Source of the DNA: Orbilia blumenaviensis
Taxonomy: Eukaryota > Ascomycota > Orbiliomycetes > Orbiliales > Orbiliaceae
Reading direction: 5' to 3'
NCBI GenBank assembly: GCA_036872755.1
Contig: JAVHNS010000010.1
Coordinates: 1,426,001 to 1,490,000 of the forward strand
Length of the DNA: 64,000 nucleotides
A program made the position numbers and the translations under genes. A model generated the notes under the pieces. It ran no database searches. It was not told the DNA's origin and worked only from the letters and a program-made list of their open reading frames with translations. Shown piece after piece: positions 23,513 through 34,988 of this stretch (positions are counted from its first letter, which is position 1; every line of letters starts with the position of its first letter).

Positions 23513-26500
23513 ATGTCGAAGCGGAAACGGTATACCACGTGTACCGACGATGAAGAGGATAACCGGAGCACTGCTCATAGGTCATCAGCAGCAAGTTCGT
23601 CACAACGCGTCTATACGATTGGCTGGATCTGCGCCCTCCCCATTGAAATGGCGGCAGCTCGCCTCATGCTGGATGATATTCACCCTGACTATATACCAAA
23701 CGGACCCGAAGACGACAATGCGTATATATTCGGCGAGATTGGCGGCCATTATATTGTTATCGCATGTCTACCGAAAGGTAATTATGGAACCACACCCGCT
23801 GCGGTCCTAATTACTCAAATGCGAACAAGCTTTCCGTCAATTAAATTTTATTTGATGGTAGGCATTGGAGGTGGAGTGCCTACAAAACATGATATTCGAC
23901 TGGGCGATGTAGTGGTAGGGATACCAACGGGGAAATTTCCGGGTGTCGTGCAATATGATCGCGGAAAAAGCATTGCTGGTGATCGTTTTGAACAGACCGG
24001 TGTTCTTTATAGACCACACCGGGAGCTTCTAAATGCAGTGTCTAAGTTACATGCATTTCATTTGGTAGGTTATAGTTATACTCACTCCCAAGTACCACCA
24101 TAGCTAGGACTCTGTTTCCGCTGTATCTTGCATCTAATATTAAGCAATATAGTGCGAAGATTCCCGAATTCTAGCGCTTGTAGCAGAGGCTATGGAGAAG
24201 CGACCAGCGACAAGAACTAGATTTTCTCGCCCTGGACAAGAAGATATATTATTCCAAGCTGAATACGATCACCTTAGCGGGGTCACATGTGAGCGCTGTG
24301 ACCGAGAGAAAGTCGTTATTCGAGCGAACCGGCAGAGCTGCAGCCCCGAAATTCATTATGGCTTAATTGCGTCCGGTAATCGGGTCATGAAATATGGCGT
24401 GGCTCGTGATCTTCTGGCAGAAAAAATGGATATTTACTGCTTCGAAATGGAGGCAGCTGGCCTTGCGGATGTGGTCGAGTGTTTAGTCATTCGTGGTATT
24501 TGCGACTATTGTGATTCGCATAAAAACAAGGATTGGCAAGGTTATGCAGCAGCAACAGCAGCAGCGTACGCAAAAGAGCTGCTATTGAATATACCCACAC
24601 CTACTACTAAAAGCACATATCCAGGCCGATGCGGCTTGGAGGGCTCAGCTCACAGCCCAGATTCAATCGAATTCTCGGGTATGTAGACTCCAATATTTAT
24701 AAAGGTGTATCCGACGATGCCTGGACTTCACTAACGTCAATATTCTGGCTTAAGAGGACTATAAAAAGCGTGTCTTACGGTCGCTAAGCTTCCCGCAGAT
24801 GGATTCACGCCGAAACAATATATCACCAGCCCACCAAAACACCTGCGAGTGGATTATTAAGACTCCAGAATTTCAGTATTGGTCGTATCAAGACGCGGTT
24901 AAAACCGAAGTCTTTAATGGGGTCCTGTGGATTAAGGGCAAACCCGGAGTCGGAAAATCGACGCTAATGAAGCATATATTATCATCTTGCGCTAGAACTT
25001 TCCCAAAGCATACCGTGGCGGCATACTTCTTTAACGCCCGAGGTACGACACTCGAAAAATCACGTCTTGGAATGCTCCGCTCTCTACTGTATCAGCTGCT
25101 GGACTCGGACCCAAAGGCCTATGACCGTTTTGTCCCATATTTTGTTGACAAAGAAAAGAAACATGGGAGGTCGTTGGAATGGTGTGAAGGGGGGTTAGAA
25201 TCTATTTTAATGGATCTGATACCCTCCTTTGGCCAACCAGTAGTCTTTCTAGTAGACGCTCTGGATGAATGCGATGAATCTGAAGTTCGAAAGGTCATTT
25301 CTTTCTTTGAATTGTTGAGTTCGAAGGCGACCAGTGCGTCTGAGAACTTACAATTGCTAAGAATTTGTTTATCAAGTCGACATTATCCGGCTATTATTAT
25401 GGTAAAAAGGCTTGATCTTATCGTCGAAAAGAGATATGAACATGATAAGGATATTGCTACCTATGTCCGGGACAAGCTTAGACTGAAGAGACTGGACCAA
25501 GACATGGAATTCGAAATCAGACAAAAATCAGGGGGTGTTTTCTTGTGGGTTGTCTTCGTGGTGGACATGCTAAATCGGGCTCTTGATGAAGGTGACGTTC
25601 AAGCTGCCCGGAATACCCTCCATGAAGTACCCAACGACCTTGAAGATATTTTCCACACGTTATTAAACAAAGATCGCAATAAATCTCGGGCCATACTTAT
25701 GCTTCTTCTGGTGCTTTTCGCTAAGGAGCAGCTAAGTCCAGAGGAATTCTATTACGCCGTCCTATCTGGATCGGAGCCTAAGAGTTTAGGTCCACGCGAA
25801 AGCTCGATAATAACAGACCGGATAATCAAGCGATATATTACCAGCAGTTCGAGGGGGCTCATTGAAATGACCAGCTCTTACAAATGTCATGTTCAGTTTA
25901 TTCATGAGACAGTAAACGATTTCTTGGTGCGGAATGCGAGGCTCCAAAAACTTGATCCAACGCTTGAACCGGATGTTGTTAGCGCCGGCCATGAACGAGT
26001 CGCATTATGCTGCTTAGAATATCTCAAGATGTATGCAGGCTACACTCCGGCCGGATCTCTAACAGTATTAGGTGGCGCGGTAGGAGAACAGTCCGATCAA
26101 AAGTTCCCGTTCCTAAAATATTCGGCGTTCTGCCTTTTCTATCACGCCGAGCGTGCGCCCCAACCGGCGCAAGAAGCGTTTATCAAATATTTGCAAGAAT
26201 GCCCCAGAATCATCAAAATATTAAATGTAATGTACACCATGGGCTCTCGCAGGATTGCCTATAGCCGAATTATGGAGGATACAAAGTGCACAGAAATGGG
26301 CTTACTATGTATACTATCCTTATGGCGTTGTCCCAGGCTTATCCGCGTACTCCTGCGCGGACCAGACATTGATATTGATTCTGGGGGAGGCTGGTACAAC
26401 ACTGCGTTAGCGGCTGCGGCGATGACCACGACCTATTGGGAGGACGAAACAAATGAGGTCATTCAATTACTGATAAGCGCTGGTGCTGAAGTTAATGCTC

Positions 26501-27852
26501 AGGGTGGTTTTTTTGGTAATGCACTGCAAGCTGCAATAGCAATGTCAGGGCTGCGATCTTATAATGGGAATATGAAATCGGGTTCAAACCAAATACTTTA
26601 CGTTGTCCAAACGTTGCTTGGTTATGGCGCCGACGTCAACGCTCAGGGTGGCTTCTTCGGTAATGCTCTACAGGCAGCAGCAGTTGCAGCTGGAGGCCGG
26701 AAATATAGTTTAGGAATAAAAGCAAAAGTTATCCAATTACTGCTTGACGCTGGTGCTGATGTCAATGCCCAGGGTGGCTACTTTGGCAATGCACTACAAG
26801 GAGCGGCAGCAACAGCAGGCCTCTGGGGATCTGAAATGGCTCAAATCATACAAATGCTGCTCGGTGCTGGCGCTAATGTCAACACCGATGGTGGCGAATA
26901 CGGGAACGCACTGCAAGCAGCTGCTGCAAATTGGGTGTGTGAGGGGGCTGAGGACGATCTGTTTGACCTCGCGGACCCGGTGCACGCTACGAGGGACGAT
27001 TATGGAGCTGGGCTATGGAGATCTACCGGTTCACGGGGGGTGAAACAGTATTACAACCTATTGCGGGACATGGCCTGCGTCCTAATCGATAACATATACT
27101 TTCGTTTTAGAACCATTAAGGACCTTGTTTCTGGGATATCTGGCTCCGATGGGCCTTCTAAGATGGATCACCGTGTGGATAGCAAAACGGTTGAAGGTGT
27201 TGTTAGAATTATTCTGAGTGCCGGGGCCGACGTTCACGCCAAGGGTGGGTGTTACGGGAGCGCCCTACAGGCCGCCGTCATCGGTGCAGCGGCCGGTAAC
27301 TTTTTGGAGGATTCCGACAATACTGTCGTAATTAGGGCACTCTTGGATGCGGGTGCAGATGTCAATGAACAATGTGGTCCGTATGGCAACGCCCTACAAG
27401 CTGCGATTTGTACCGATGTACGCCTACCATTCATGTATTTGTTCGACAACAGACTAAGGGTCGCACGGCTCGAATACAAAATTACCCACAGCGTCGTCTC
27501 GACCCTCTTGAAATATGGTGCTGATGTTAATGGGCCCGGTGGTCACTATAAAAATGCTGTAGACGCTGCTCTCCGGACTGGTTGTCAACGCCTGGAACAG
27601 AACCCGACGGACCCCACCCATGTGTTCGAGCTCCTAAACCTGCTCCACGATTTTGGGGCAGCTGATGCCGCCCAAGCTATTGACGAACTCACTGAGTATG
27701 CTTCAATGGCTGGTCTTTCGGCTCAGGACGCATCTAGTCCTGGTCTTTTGAGTGATGATTCAGATATATATTGTCCTGAAGATTTAGACGAGTTAGTTTA
27801 TACAGACCAAAATATAGATTATGACTCGGATTTGGAATCATGGTGGCTTTAG
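23513..27852 (+). CDS. NLR: PNP-NACHT-ankyrin repeat protein
   Basis: Three exons, 23513-24064, 24153-24678 and 24755-27852, give 1391 residues. Intron 1 (GTAGGT, branch CTAAT) must use the acceptor AATATAG ending at 24152; intron 2 is GTATGT to CTTAAG. Residues about 33-340 are a PNP_UDP domain (IGWICALPIEMAAARLML, YLMVGIGGGVPTKHD, YCFEMEAAGL, RGICDYCDSHKN), parallel to the WD40 NLR upstream. SLSFPQMDSRRNNI marks the linker typical of this architecture. The NACHT domain has P-loop GKPGVGKSTL (residues about 421-430) and Walker B VVFLVDALDECDE. From about residue 905 there are some seven ankyrin units with the hallmark GADVNAQGG.FGNALQAA, separated by uneven spacers. The C-terminus is acidic (DDSDIYCPEDLDEL). 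The predicted role is an intracellular sensor that oligomerises through NACHT and signals through the PNP domain, which may act on nucleosides; this is inference from the class. The frame looks intact. Confidence 0.9.
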
Positions 27853-28282
27853 TGGTACATATTCGATATTTCCCTCTTGGGGGCGCACTGAGATCTAGTC
27901 TTGGGTTTCAACTCAAACTCGAACGCAAGTCCAGATGTAGCCTCAAACTCAATTCAACTCAGTCTAGGAATTAGATTCATCTGCATTCTTACATTATTTA
28001 TATTCTAAGAGTGTATATATAAATCTATTCAAGAATATGTAGCCCTAGGCTTCGATATAAGTAGCCGACCTACCTAAATTCGTATTTTGGGGCAATGATT
28101 GAGACAGGAGGCGGGTAGACGCTGTAGCAGGAATGATGGCATTGCCCTACGGTCAGGACTAAGGTTGCTGATATTAAACGAAGGAACGAAAGCTAGGATT
28201 AACTTTTTGCCGCTATGTATATATTCCGTCGAGTATTTTTTAGTTTTAGACAGTATTACCGATCCATAGATACTGGCCGGCA
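27853..28282. other. Intergenic between the ANK-NLR and the TPR relic
   Basis: Contains the 3' flank of the NLR with an imperfect CAAACTC/CAACTC-rich stretch near 27907-27965, then AT-rich DNA. No coding sequence leading into the TPR array is recognisable. Confidence 0.45.
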
Positions 28283-29103
28283 CAAAGAAGACTCTGGGCA
28301 AAGACCACCCGAACACGCTCACTACGGTCTTCTATATCGCACGGGTTTTGTTCAACCAGGGCAAGAACGATGAGGCTATAATATGGTTCCAACGAGCACT
28401 AATCGGCAGAGAGAAGACTCTGGGCAAAGACCACCCAGACACTCTCGCCACCGTCAGCGACATCGCATTAACGTTCAACAACCAAGGCAATTACGACGAG
28501 GCTGTGCGGTGGTACAAGCAGGCTCTAGCTGAGAGAGTAAAAGTCCTTGGCAAAGACCACCCAGACACTCTCGCCACTGTCAGCAACATCGCATTAATGT
28601 TCAACAACCAAGGCAATTATAATGAGGCTGTGCGGTGGTATAAGTGGGCTTTAGTTGGGAAAGAAAAAGTTCTTGGTAAAGACCACCCAGATATCTTTGC
28701 TATTATTAATGATATTACATTAATGTTTAACAATTAAGGTAAATACAACAAGATCATGCAGTAATATAAGTGGGTTTTAGTTGAAACAAAAAAGTTTTTA
28801 ATAAAGATTATTTGAATATTTTCATTACCATCAACAATATTGCATTAATATTTAACAACTAAAACAAATATGACAAGATTATATAATGGTACAAACAGGC
28901 TCTGGCCGGGAAAGAAAAAGTTTTTGGTAAGGATCACCCGCATATTCTTGCTATTGTTAACGATATCACATTAATGTTTAATCACTAAGGTAAGTACAAC
29001 AAGACTATGCAATAGTATAAATAGGTTCTTTGACTGGAAGAGAAAAAGCCCTTGGCAAGGACCACCCGAACACCCTTGCCACAATTGACAATATCATATT
29101 ACT
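28283..29103 (+). pseudogene. Decayed tandem TPR array (kinesin-light-chain-type repeats)
   Basis: Seven copies of a 126-bp (42-residue) unit are visible. Copies of the motif GKDHP start at or near 28300, 28426, 28552, 28678, 28803, 28929 and 29057. The unit reads roughly LGKDHPDTLATV, then NNQGNYDEAVRWYKQAL, the TPR type found at the C-terminus of fungal NB-ARC/NACHT-TPR proteins. Copies 1-3 are open (the frame runs 28348-28737). TAA replaces the CAA of N-N-Q-G at 28735, 28860 and 28986, and Trp TGG has become TAA in WYK. There is a 1-bp loss between copies 4 and 5 and a 2-bp gain between 6 and 7. No NACHT or other N-terminal domain is found upstream. I infer the C-terminal remnant of a third NLR-like gene, damaged by RIP-type mutation. 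Confidence 0.78.
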
Positions 29104-31761
29104 CCACTGTATACTACCTCACAAGATAATACCACGTCGTAAGTGGGCATTCGCCCGCTTCAAAAAGATTTTTTAGGAGAGATGATTTGCCAGCTCCCCA
29201 CCAACTGCAGCTTTATTCTTCCAAATATTATCATTTGAGCACAGTGTAATCGATCATGATATACCCGAATATATAATTATATCTGCCGGATTTCCTTTCT
29301 TTTTTATTCCCTTCCCTTTTTGTTTCTGTACTCTTCTTTTCCCTTTCTATCTGGCTCTCTTTTCTCCTTTTAAATAGAAATTCATTCTGGCGAGTTTAAC
29401 CATTCTTGTTTTATCAAAGCCCTTGTTACCCTCAATCATTGTAATTCTCATAAAAATCTAATATACATATGTTTTCTTCAAAGACGGCTCTTGTTCATGA
29501 GTACTTCAACGTAATATCTAAATTTAATTAAAATTCCAAACAATATCCTCCTTTATCTTCATTTAAGAAGAGATAAATATTTATGATTTAATCGTTACCC
29601 TGCAATTCATGTATCTGTCCGATATGTGTTTCCATCTTCCGCCGCGTCTAAGATTTAAATGTGCTCGAATACAGATTCCATATACGCTCGGAACTTGATC
29701 ATCCGAGGCATCGATGCGTAGAAACGGTTTGGCTCCGATGGTTGGAATGGGTTTAGCTATAACATGTATGGCTGCGTAAAACCACTATGGTACTGTAGTA
29801 CTTTCGAACCAAATACAATAACACAATAACTAGTGAGTATTGATAATGGTAGACTTCTGGGTGTTGGTTTTAGGCCACTGTCGCTGAAGATTCAGCAGCC
29901 GTGGGTGGTTTTCTGGACCAAAACTTTGATCCGTGATCAGGTCGTAGGCAGACATCTGTTTGGAATGAACTGATGTAGAGGGTTTTTACTTACTTTTCTT
30001 TGCTTTTTTTAGCTGATCTTTTTGCAGGGTAGAATGACATTTGTCTTTCTGCGATAAGATGTGGTTAAACTAATCTCCTGGTCGAGCGGGCTTCAGCAAG
30101 AGTAAAAGTTACATACAGCTATTCTTGTCTGGCAGGGTTACACAATGCAACAACCTTGTGATGCAATCTTGTTGTTATAAAATTACGAGAAAGCAAAAAC
30201 GTGCACATGAATGAAATGAATCGCAAAATTTCAAGTAGCGAATACAGCGAATGCAGCCCAAAATACAAGCTCAACAGAGCAAGAGATGATGTGGCCAATA
30301 TAGAGTTTTCTTGGTTTTAGACCAAAAAAAATGGAACTTGCAGCTTTACGGAAAAACCGATCAATGGCTACCCAAAAGATCGATCAGAACGTCTAAGGAA
30401 ATGGATGGCTTTGCGGATGCGGCCAGCGCGACGTTGGAATCTACTTGGAGTCATGACGATGAGGACCTAGGCGATAAAGAGACTGATGGCGAATCTATAG
30501 TAATTGCGCCGATACCCCCGTAATTAACTTGGGAATTCTAGCGTTTATACTTCAGATTTTATCAAATAACAGCCTGCAGAGTATCATCATCTGTCCAAGC
30601 GTATATATATCCTATTGTCACGACTCACCTAGAACGGTTCCTAAATAGGAAAGTTCTGTTGTGACAAACAGCACCCGTTTCCTATGCCTGGTAATCGAAT
30701 AGAAAGTTTGTTTCCACAATTCTCCATCCGTTGACTAGTCGGATGAGATAAGCCTGTTTCCCGTCTCTTTTGTCCTTGCGTTGAGATCCCCAATAGTCAC
30801 ATGACCGAGATAAGTACCTTATCAACCTATCAACAGTCTTGTATGAAGCTTCATCATGTATTTATGGGAAGCTGGCGCTCGTCGTTCTGACTACTAAGAA
30901 AGCATGACGCTATCATTTTTCTGGCCCGGCTGCGCCTAGGGCAGCGGAAGCCAGTTATGTTGATGATGCACCAGAGATCCGCTATGTATTTGACCATCCT
31001 TCGGCCCTTTAGCTTGCTAATATATATCCCGTGGTTGATTTAGAAATGGTTACAAAAGTTCCTTAGATTCTTCTACAGAATTCTTTTGGGAAAATAAAAT
31101 TGTTACACCTGTCTTAGGTTTCCTGACTAGGAATTAAGTATGTATATCAATCAGAGTTAATGGGACTGTGCATAGAAAGCGTAACAACAATTTGACAAGA
31201 GGAAAGAAAAAACCATCATCGTAAACTGGGGGCGTATATATATGATGAAGCTTCATACAGATCTTGTTGACTACATCTAACTATCTTGCCTACCTGATAG
31301 TCACAGTTAGTCAGGTAGTCAAGACGCATGTGTTGATGTGTTGTATCAAACTAGACGGTAGAGGTGCATCTGCATGGCACTGGTCTCGTCGAACTTTCCT
31401 AAGAATCCTAACTGATAATTTGTATGCCTGCGGGAGCGTAGATACGATGGTGTGTGTGTTTCACCGACCCCCAGCTGGCCAGGACCTTGGAAGTTATTCT
31501 AACTGTGATAAAGACCCATCGGCCTGGCCTTTGTGGTATTTTCTGCGTTGTTTCTGCTTATGCAGTGCAACACAAGTTTATGATGCCAGGATCCATGTCT
31601 AGCGCTAGCTGTACCTAACAGCTCCAGACGTACTGCCTACGTAACTAGAGACCTACCCCGATTTTAATTCCAACTTAGATCGTTCTCAAGAACTAAAAGA
31701 GGATGTATTGATTATGTGAAGCGAGGAATTGATAACCTTGAAAGAGTTTAGAATCAGGAAA
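29104..31761. other. Intergenic, no intact gene
   Basis: AT- and pyrimidine-rich DNA. A short frame at 30311-30523 ends in an acidic tail (HDDEDLGDKETDGES) but has no recognisable domain or proper start. An inverted-repeat element at 30831-31270 is listed separately. I see nothing else. Confidence 0.45.
30831..31270. repeat. Inverted-repeat-flanked element, MITE-like
   Basis: The left end (30831-30860) and right end (about 31235-31270) are imperfect inverted copies that share the core TATGAAGCTTCATCAT and, outside it, a CAA(C/G)A..TCT-type edge. The 440-bp unit between has no coding capacity. This is the form of a miniature inverted-repeat transposable element. No clear target duplication was found, so the call is tentative. 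Confidence 0.4.
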
Positions 31762-33817
31762 ATGTTTACTGGGGAGACCATCGACACGGCTGCGGAATAC
31801 CCACCGCCATCAGGATCCAAATCTCAAGACCCCGTGGGCCCCGATACGAGGCAACATGTCAACATACTCCCGCCAGAAATTTGGTACCATATTTTCAAAT
31901 CAGTAAGACAACTTCAAAGCCCTTATATCTATATTAGTACATTGAACAAGTTCAAACCATACTGACGGGGTCAGTTCCTAAACCGGAGCCGTCGCGCCTT
32001 GGCCGCCTTAGCCCAGACCTGTACCTTCTTCCGAGATATCGCTATACCTCTTCTCTATCGAGAATTTAGTCTCCCTTATGGGGACGGCGTGTTTGGCCCA
32101 CGGCATTATGCTGCCTTAACCTCTCCAACAAATTTGGGTCTAAAGTTTATCAAGGATGTTCGGTTCTTAGGGGACAATTGGATGACTAAAGACCTCACGG
32201 GAAGGCCTGTTAAGGAAGTGATGGAGCAACGAGAAAGGGGATATGAGGACGTATTTAGTCTTATCAAACCAGATCAGCTTAGTAGAATACGGTAAGATGT
32301 TACAGATTGATTACAGTACCTCCAACATCATTTGTCGTATTTTGACAGTTTAACTCCGTCGGCCCATTAGGTTCTATGGCAAATACCGTCATCTACCGAT
32401 AAGCCCTGCTACTATATTTGAGTTCATCCGGTCTCAGAGTCAGTTGGAATGTATTAGTATCCGTGTGGAAGATTTTGTGACCTCTGAGGACTTGTTTCAT
32501 CTGGTTCCAAGTCTCCAACGTCTAAAGAAGATATCGATAGCCCTTTATATCTTGCCTGCTGCCTCTAGAACATGGCCTCTTGAATATTTCGCAAACTCAT
32601 GGATCTGGCCAAGCTCGGAGACTCTGGAGCATCTCAGATTGGAAGACAAAAAAGATAATGACTATCCCGAACAAGAGTATTTAGACGAAAAGGATCTCAA
32701 GTGGACGAATATTATATTTCCAAAACCGACTAATGAAGCAGGGGAAACTGAACGCCCACTCCTACCAAATCTCAAGACGTTCGAGATATCTTCTAATGTG
32801 GCGGCGATGCGGTATCTACCTATTATGCACAGGTTATTCGACTACGACAAATTAACCACATTCGCTTTTGAGGGATACGAAGATATAAAACCCGATGTCC
32901 TCATCTATCTGGCCGAAGCCGTGTCGAAATTTAAAAACCTTAAGACACTACGTTTGGTAAACACGTGGCACCAGGAGACCGGTCAGGTTATTGAATCAGC
33001 GCCACCTATCCATAAACTCATTTGTGACCAATTTTGGTTTACTGATCAGACCATCCAATATCAGTACTTCATCCCACACAAGCAATATCTACGACATCTC
33101 CGTCTCTTTAATAAACAAGCTATCGTCCTAAAATCGCTAAATGAAGACTTTGCGATTTGGAGTTGGCCGTGCCTGGAAACTCTTGTTGTTTCATGCGACG
33201 ACCGTTCCAATTGGGGATATCACAGGCCACCTATGTCAGCAGAGGTATTTTTTGCTTTGATCAAGGACCCATTCAGCAAATAAAAAAGACAGCAACTAAT
33301 TATATACTGGATCATATAGGTTCTAAAGCTTCCGGAATCGCTTAAAGCACTCCACCTACTCTATACAAAAGGACGTATTTTTAAGATACATGAGGAATCT
33401 AGCCCCCCTAAGCCGCCATGGCAAGCAGATGAGCCATCTCGTGTGGTCTCCAGAATGTGGGTAACGTTTTGGAGGGAACAGCTCCTGGAAGCAGTCCCAA
33501 CTTTTGAATTCCCCACTATTGAAGTAGTGCCAGTGAGCGGCCTTGATAGAGTGGGTGAGGATGATCTGAACCCTTCTACTCGGTTAGCACGCCGACCACA
33601 GCTGCGACTCCTCCAAGTGGGTGATCGTCGACGGAATAAATACCATCCGTTTAACTTTGAGGCGGTATATGGAGGTGACAATAGAATCTCGAGATGGAAA
33701 GGCACATCTTTTAATGATATAGTCATGAAGAATCCTGATTTGGAGGGTCTGGAAGATATGCATGGCAGTTGGATTCCATGGACTCCCCCGATAGAGATTT
33801 GGGGTAAATGGTGGTAA
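31762..33817 (+). CDS. F-box / LRR-like protein
   Basis: Four exons (31762-31902, 31975-32291, 32371-33244, 33320-33817) joined by GT-AG introns of 72, 79 and 75 nt, all phase-compatible, give 609 residues. The F-box-like motif crosses the first intron: ILPPEIWYHIFKSV, then a helix ending ALAALAQTCTFFRDIAIPLL. This pattern recruits SCF ubiquitin ligase through Skp1. The remainder has repeated leucine-rich helices and strands (LECISIRVEDF, SLQRLKKISIALYIL, NLKTFEISSN, FKNLKTLRLVNT), typical of fungal F-box proteins with degenerate LRRs that select substrates. The third intron is needed because the frame would otherwise stop at 33281-33283; after splicing it continues VLKLPESLKALHLLY. The start at 31762 is the first ATG in frame. 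The target protein is unknown. Confidence 0.8.
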
Positions 33818-34292
33818 ACGCAGGGTCGAACGGGCAGTTATTTTGTGGTTACAATTAGAGACTAATTAGCTGAGCGTTGTCGTTGGACCAAAAAATCTTG
33901 AAGCCTACCTAGCTAGTTATCGCGGAATTGATTTTACTATAAAATCCGAAACACCTGTGGCCGCCTGACATCAAGGACCGAGGCTGCTAGTTAAAAAAAG
34001 TATATATGTCATATCTATCATCCCTTAATTTATACCTGAAAGTTTCAGGAACCTTTCCTCCAGCTTGTTGTAATTTATGCGTTGTCGGCTACCTGGGAAT
34101 ATATGCCAAGACAGAGCTTGAGATCCGAGGACCCGCCAAGAGCTGTACCTTCCCACCAAAATTGTGTCACCAGGTTTTCACAACTTTGCCCCTCCAGCGC
34201 ACATCCCAGCAACAAAAGCTTCCTCTATCATTCGACCTAATCATCCCGCCTTCAGGCTCTCACATGCGCTTTCCCAAGAACATCAACCGCTC
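33818..34292. other. Upstream region of the phosphatase locus
   Basis: Non-coding, AT-rich, becoming pyrimidine- and C-rich toward 34290. It probably holds the promoter and leader of the two overlapping reading frames that follow. Confidence 0.5.
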
Positions 34293-34988
34293 ATGACAGC
34301 CCCATGGCGACCCCGAGCGCTTCCGACCCAAGCGGTCCTCAGCCTACGTCGCATCACTGTGATCTCGAAAAGCTTGTCGGCGGGCCCGTCGCGGCAGCTC
34401 TCTACAACCGGCGCAAGGAATTCCTCAGACGGACAAAATGCACAATCAAGGTCACCACCTGGAACGTGGCATCGATCGAGGGAACCCAGGTGGGGATCCG
34501 TACAATATTACGGGAAACGGGCGTCTCTTCGAAAATACCAGCAGCAGCAACAGCAGCAGCAGGAGTTGGACGCTTGGGAACCGGAGAAACTGTACAAGGA
34601 ATCGGAAGCTCCTCGGTCGACGGACAGTCAGGTGGGGTATCACGAGGAAGGGCCGAAGGTGGGGGCGCCAAGGTACATACCGAAAAGGGGCAAACGACTG
34701 GAAACGCCGATGGCACAAGCGATGAAGGAGGTGTCGAGGAAATCCAACGAGTATCGGTATCTGGCGATGGCAAAGGAGAAATACTCGAAGGAGTGGGTGG
34801 AGGATGCGAACAAGAGGAGGCAACTACGCGGAAGGAATCAGATGTCGGGGAGGGTAAAAGCAGACCTGTTCAAGCTCATGATACACAAGCATGTGACGGG
34901 GCCAATAGAGACACCGGGCGTGGTTCCACCGGCCGCAATACCAGATCCACCGAAAGAGGCTCCTCAGGAACCGGAACAACCCTCTTAA
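34293..34988 (+). CDS. Overlapping second-frame ORF, possible mitochondrial protein
   Basis: A 231-codon frame starts 11 nt before the phosphatase ATG and runs in another frame to TAA at 34986-34988. Its N-terminus (SLRRITVISKSLSAGPSRQL followed by STTGARN) looks like a mitochondrial presequence. It then has a glutamine run (KYQQQQQQQQELDAWE) and a basic helical part: APRYIPKRGKRLETPMAQAM, SNEYRYLAMAKEKYSKEW. From about 34560 its codons strongly favour G or C at the third position, as in a true coding frame, while the phosphatase frame there is low-complexity Gly/Glu/Ser/Thr. I do not recognise the family. It may be a genuine overlapping gene, the relic of an inserted coding segment, or a chance open frame in GC-rich DNA. 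Confidence 0.4.
   Translation: MTAPWRPRALPTQAVLSLRRITVISKSLSAGPSRQLSTTGARNSSDGQNAQSRSPPGTWHRSREPRWGSVQYYGKRASLRKYQQQQQQQQELDAWEPEKLYKESEAPRSTDSQVGYHEEGPKVGAPRYIPKRGKRLETPMAQAMKEVSRKSNEYRYLAMAKEKYSKEWVEDANKRRQLRGRNQMSGRVKADLFKLMIHKHVTGPIETPGVVPPAAIPDPPKEAPQEPEQPS

Noticed and set aside
24610..24678. Alternative frame reading WRAQLTAQIQ in NLR2, resembling an NLR linker
   Set aside because: The splice phase at 24678/24755 fits only the frame used in the gene model; taken as chance.
34402..34823. Minus-strand open frames over the phosphatase 5' region
   Set aside because: They arise from GC-rich composition and have no motif; the plus strand carries the conserved protein.
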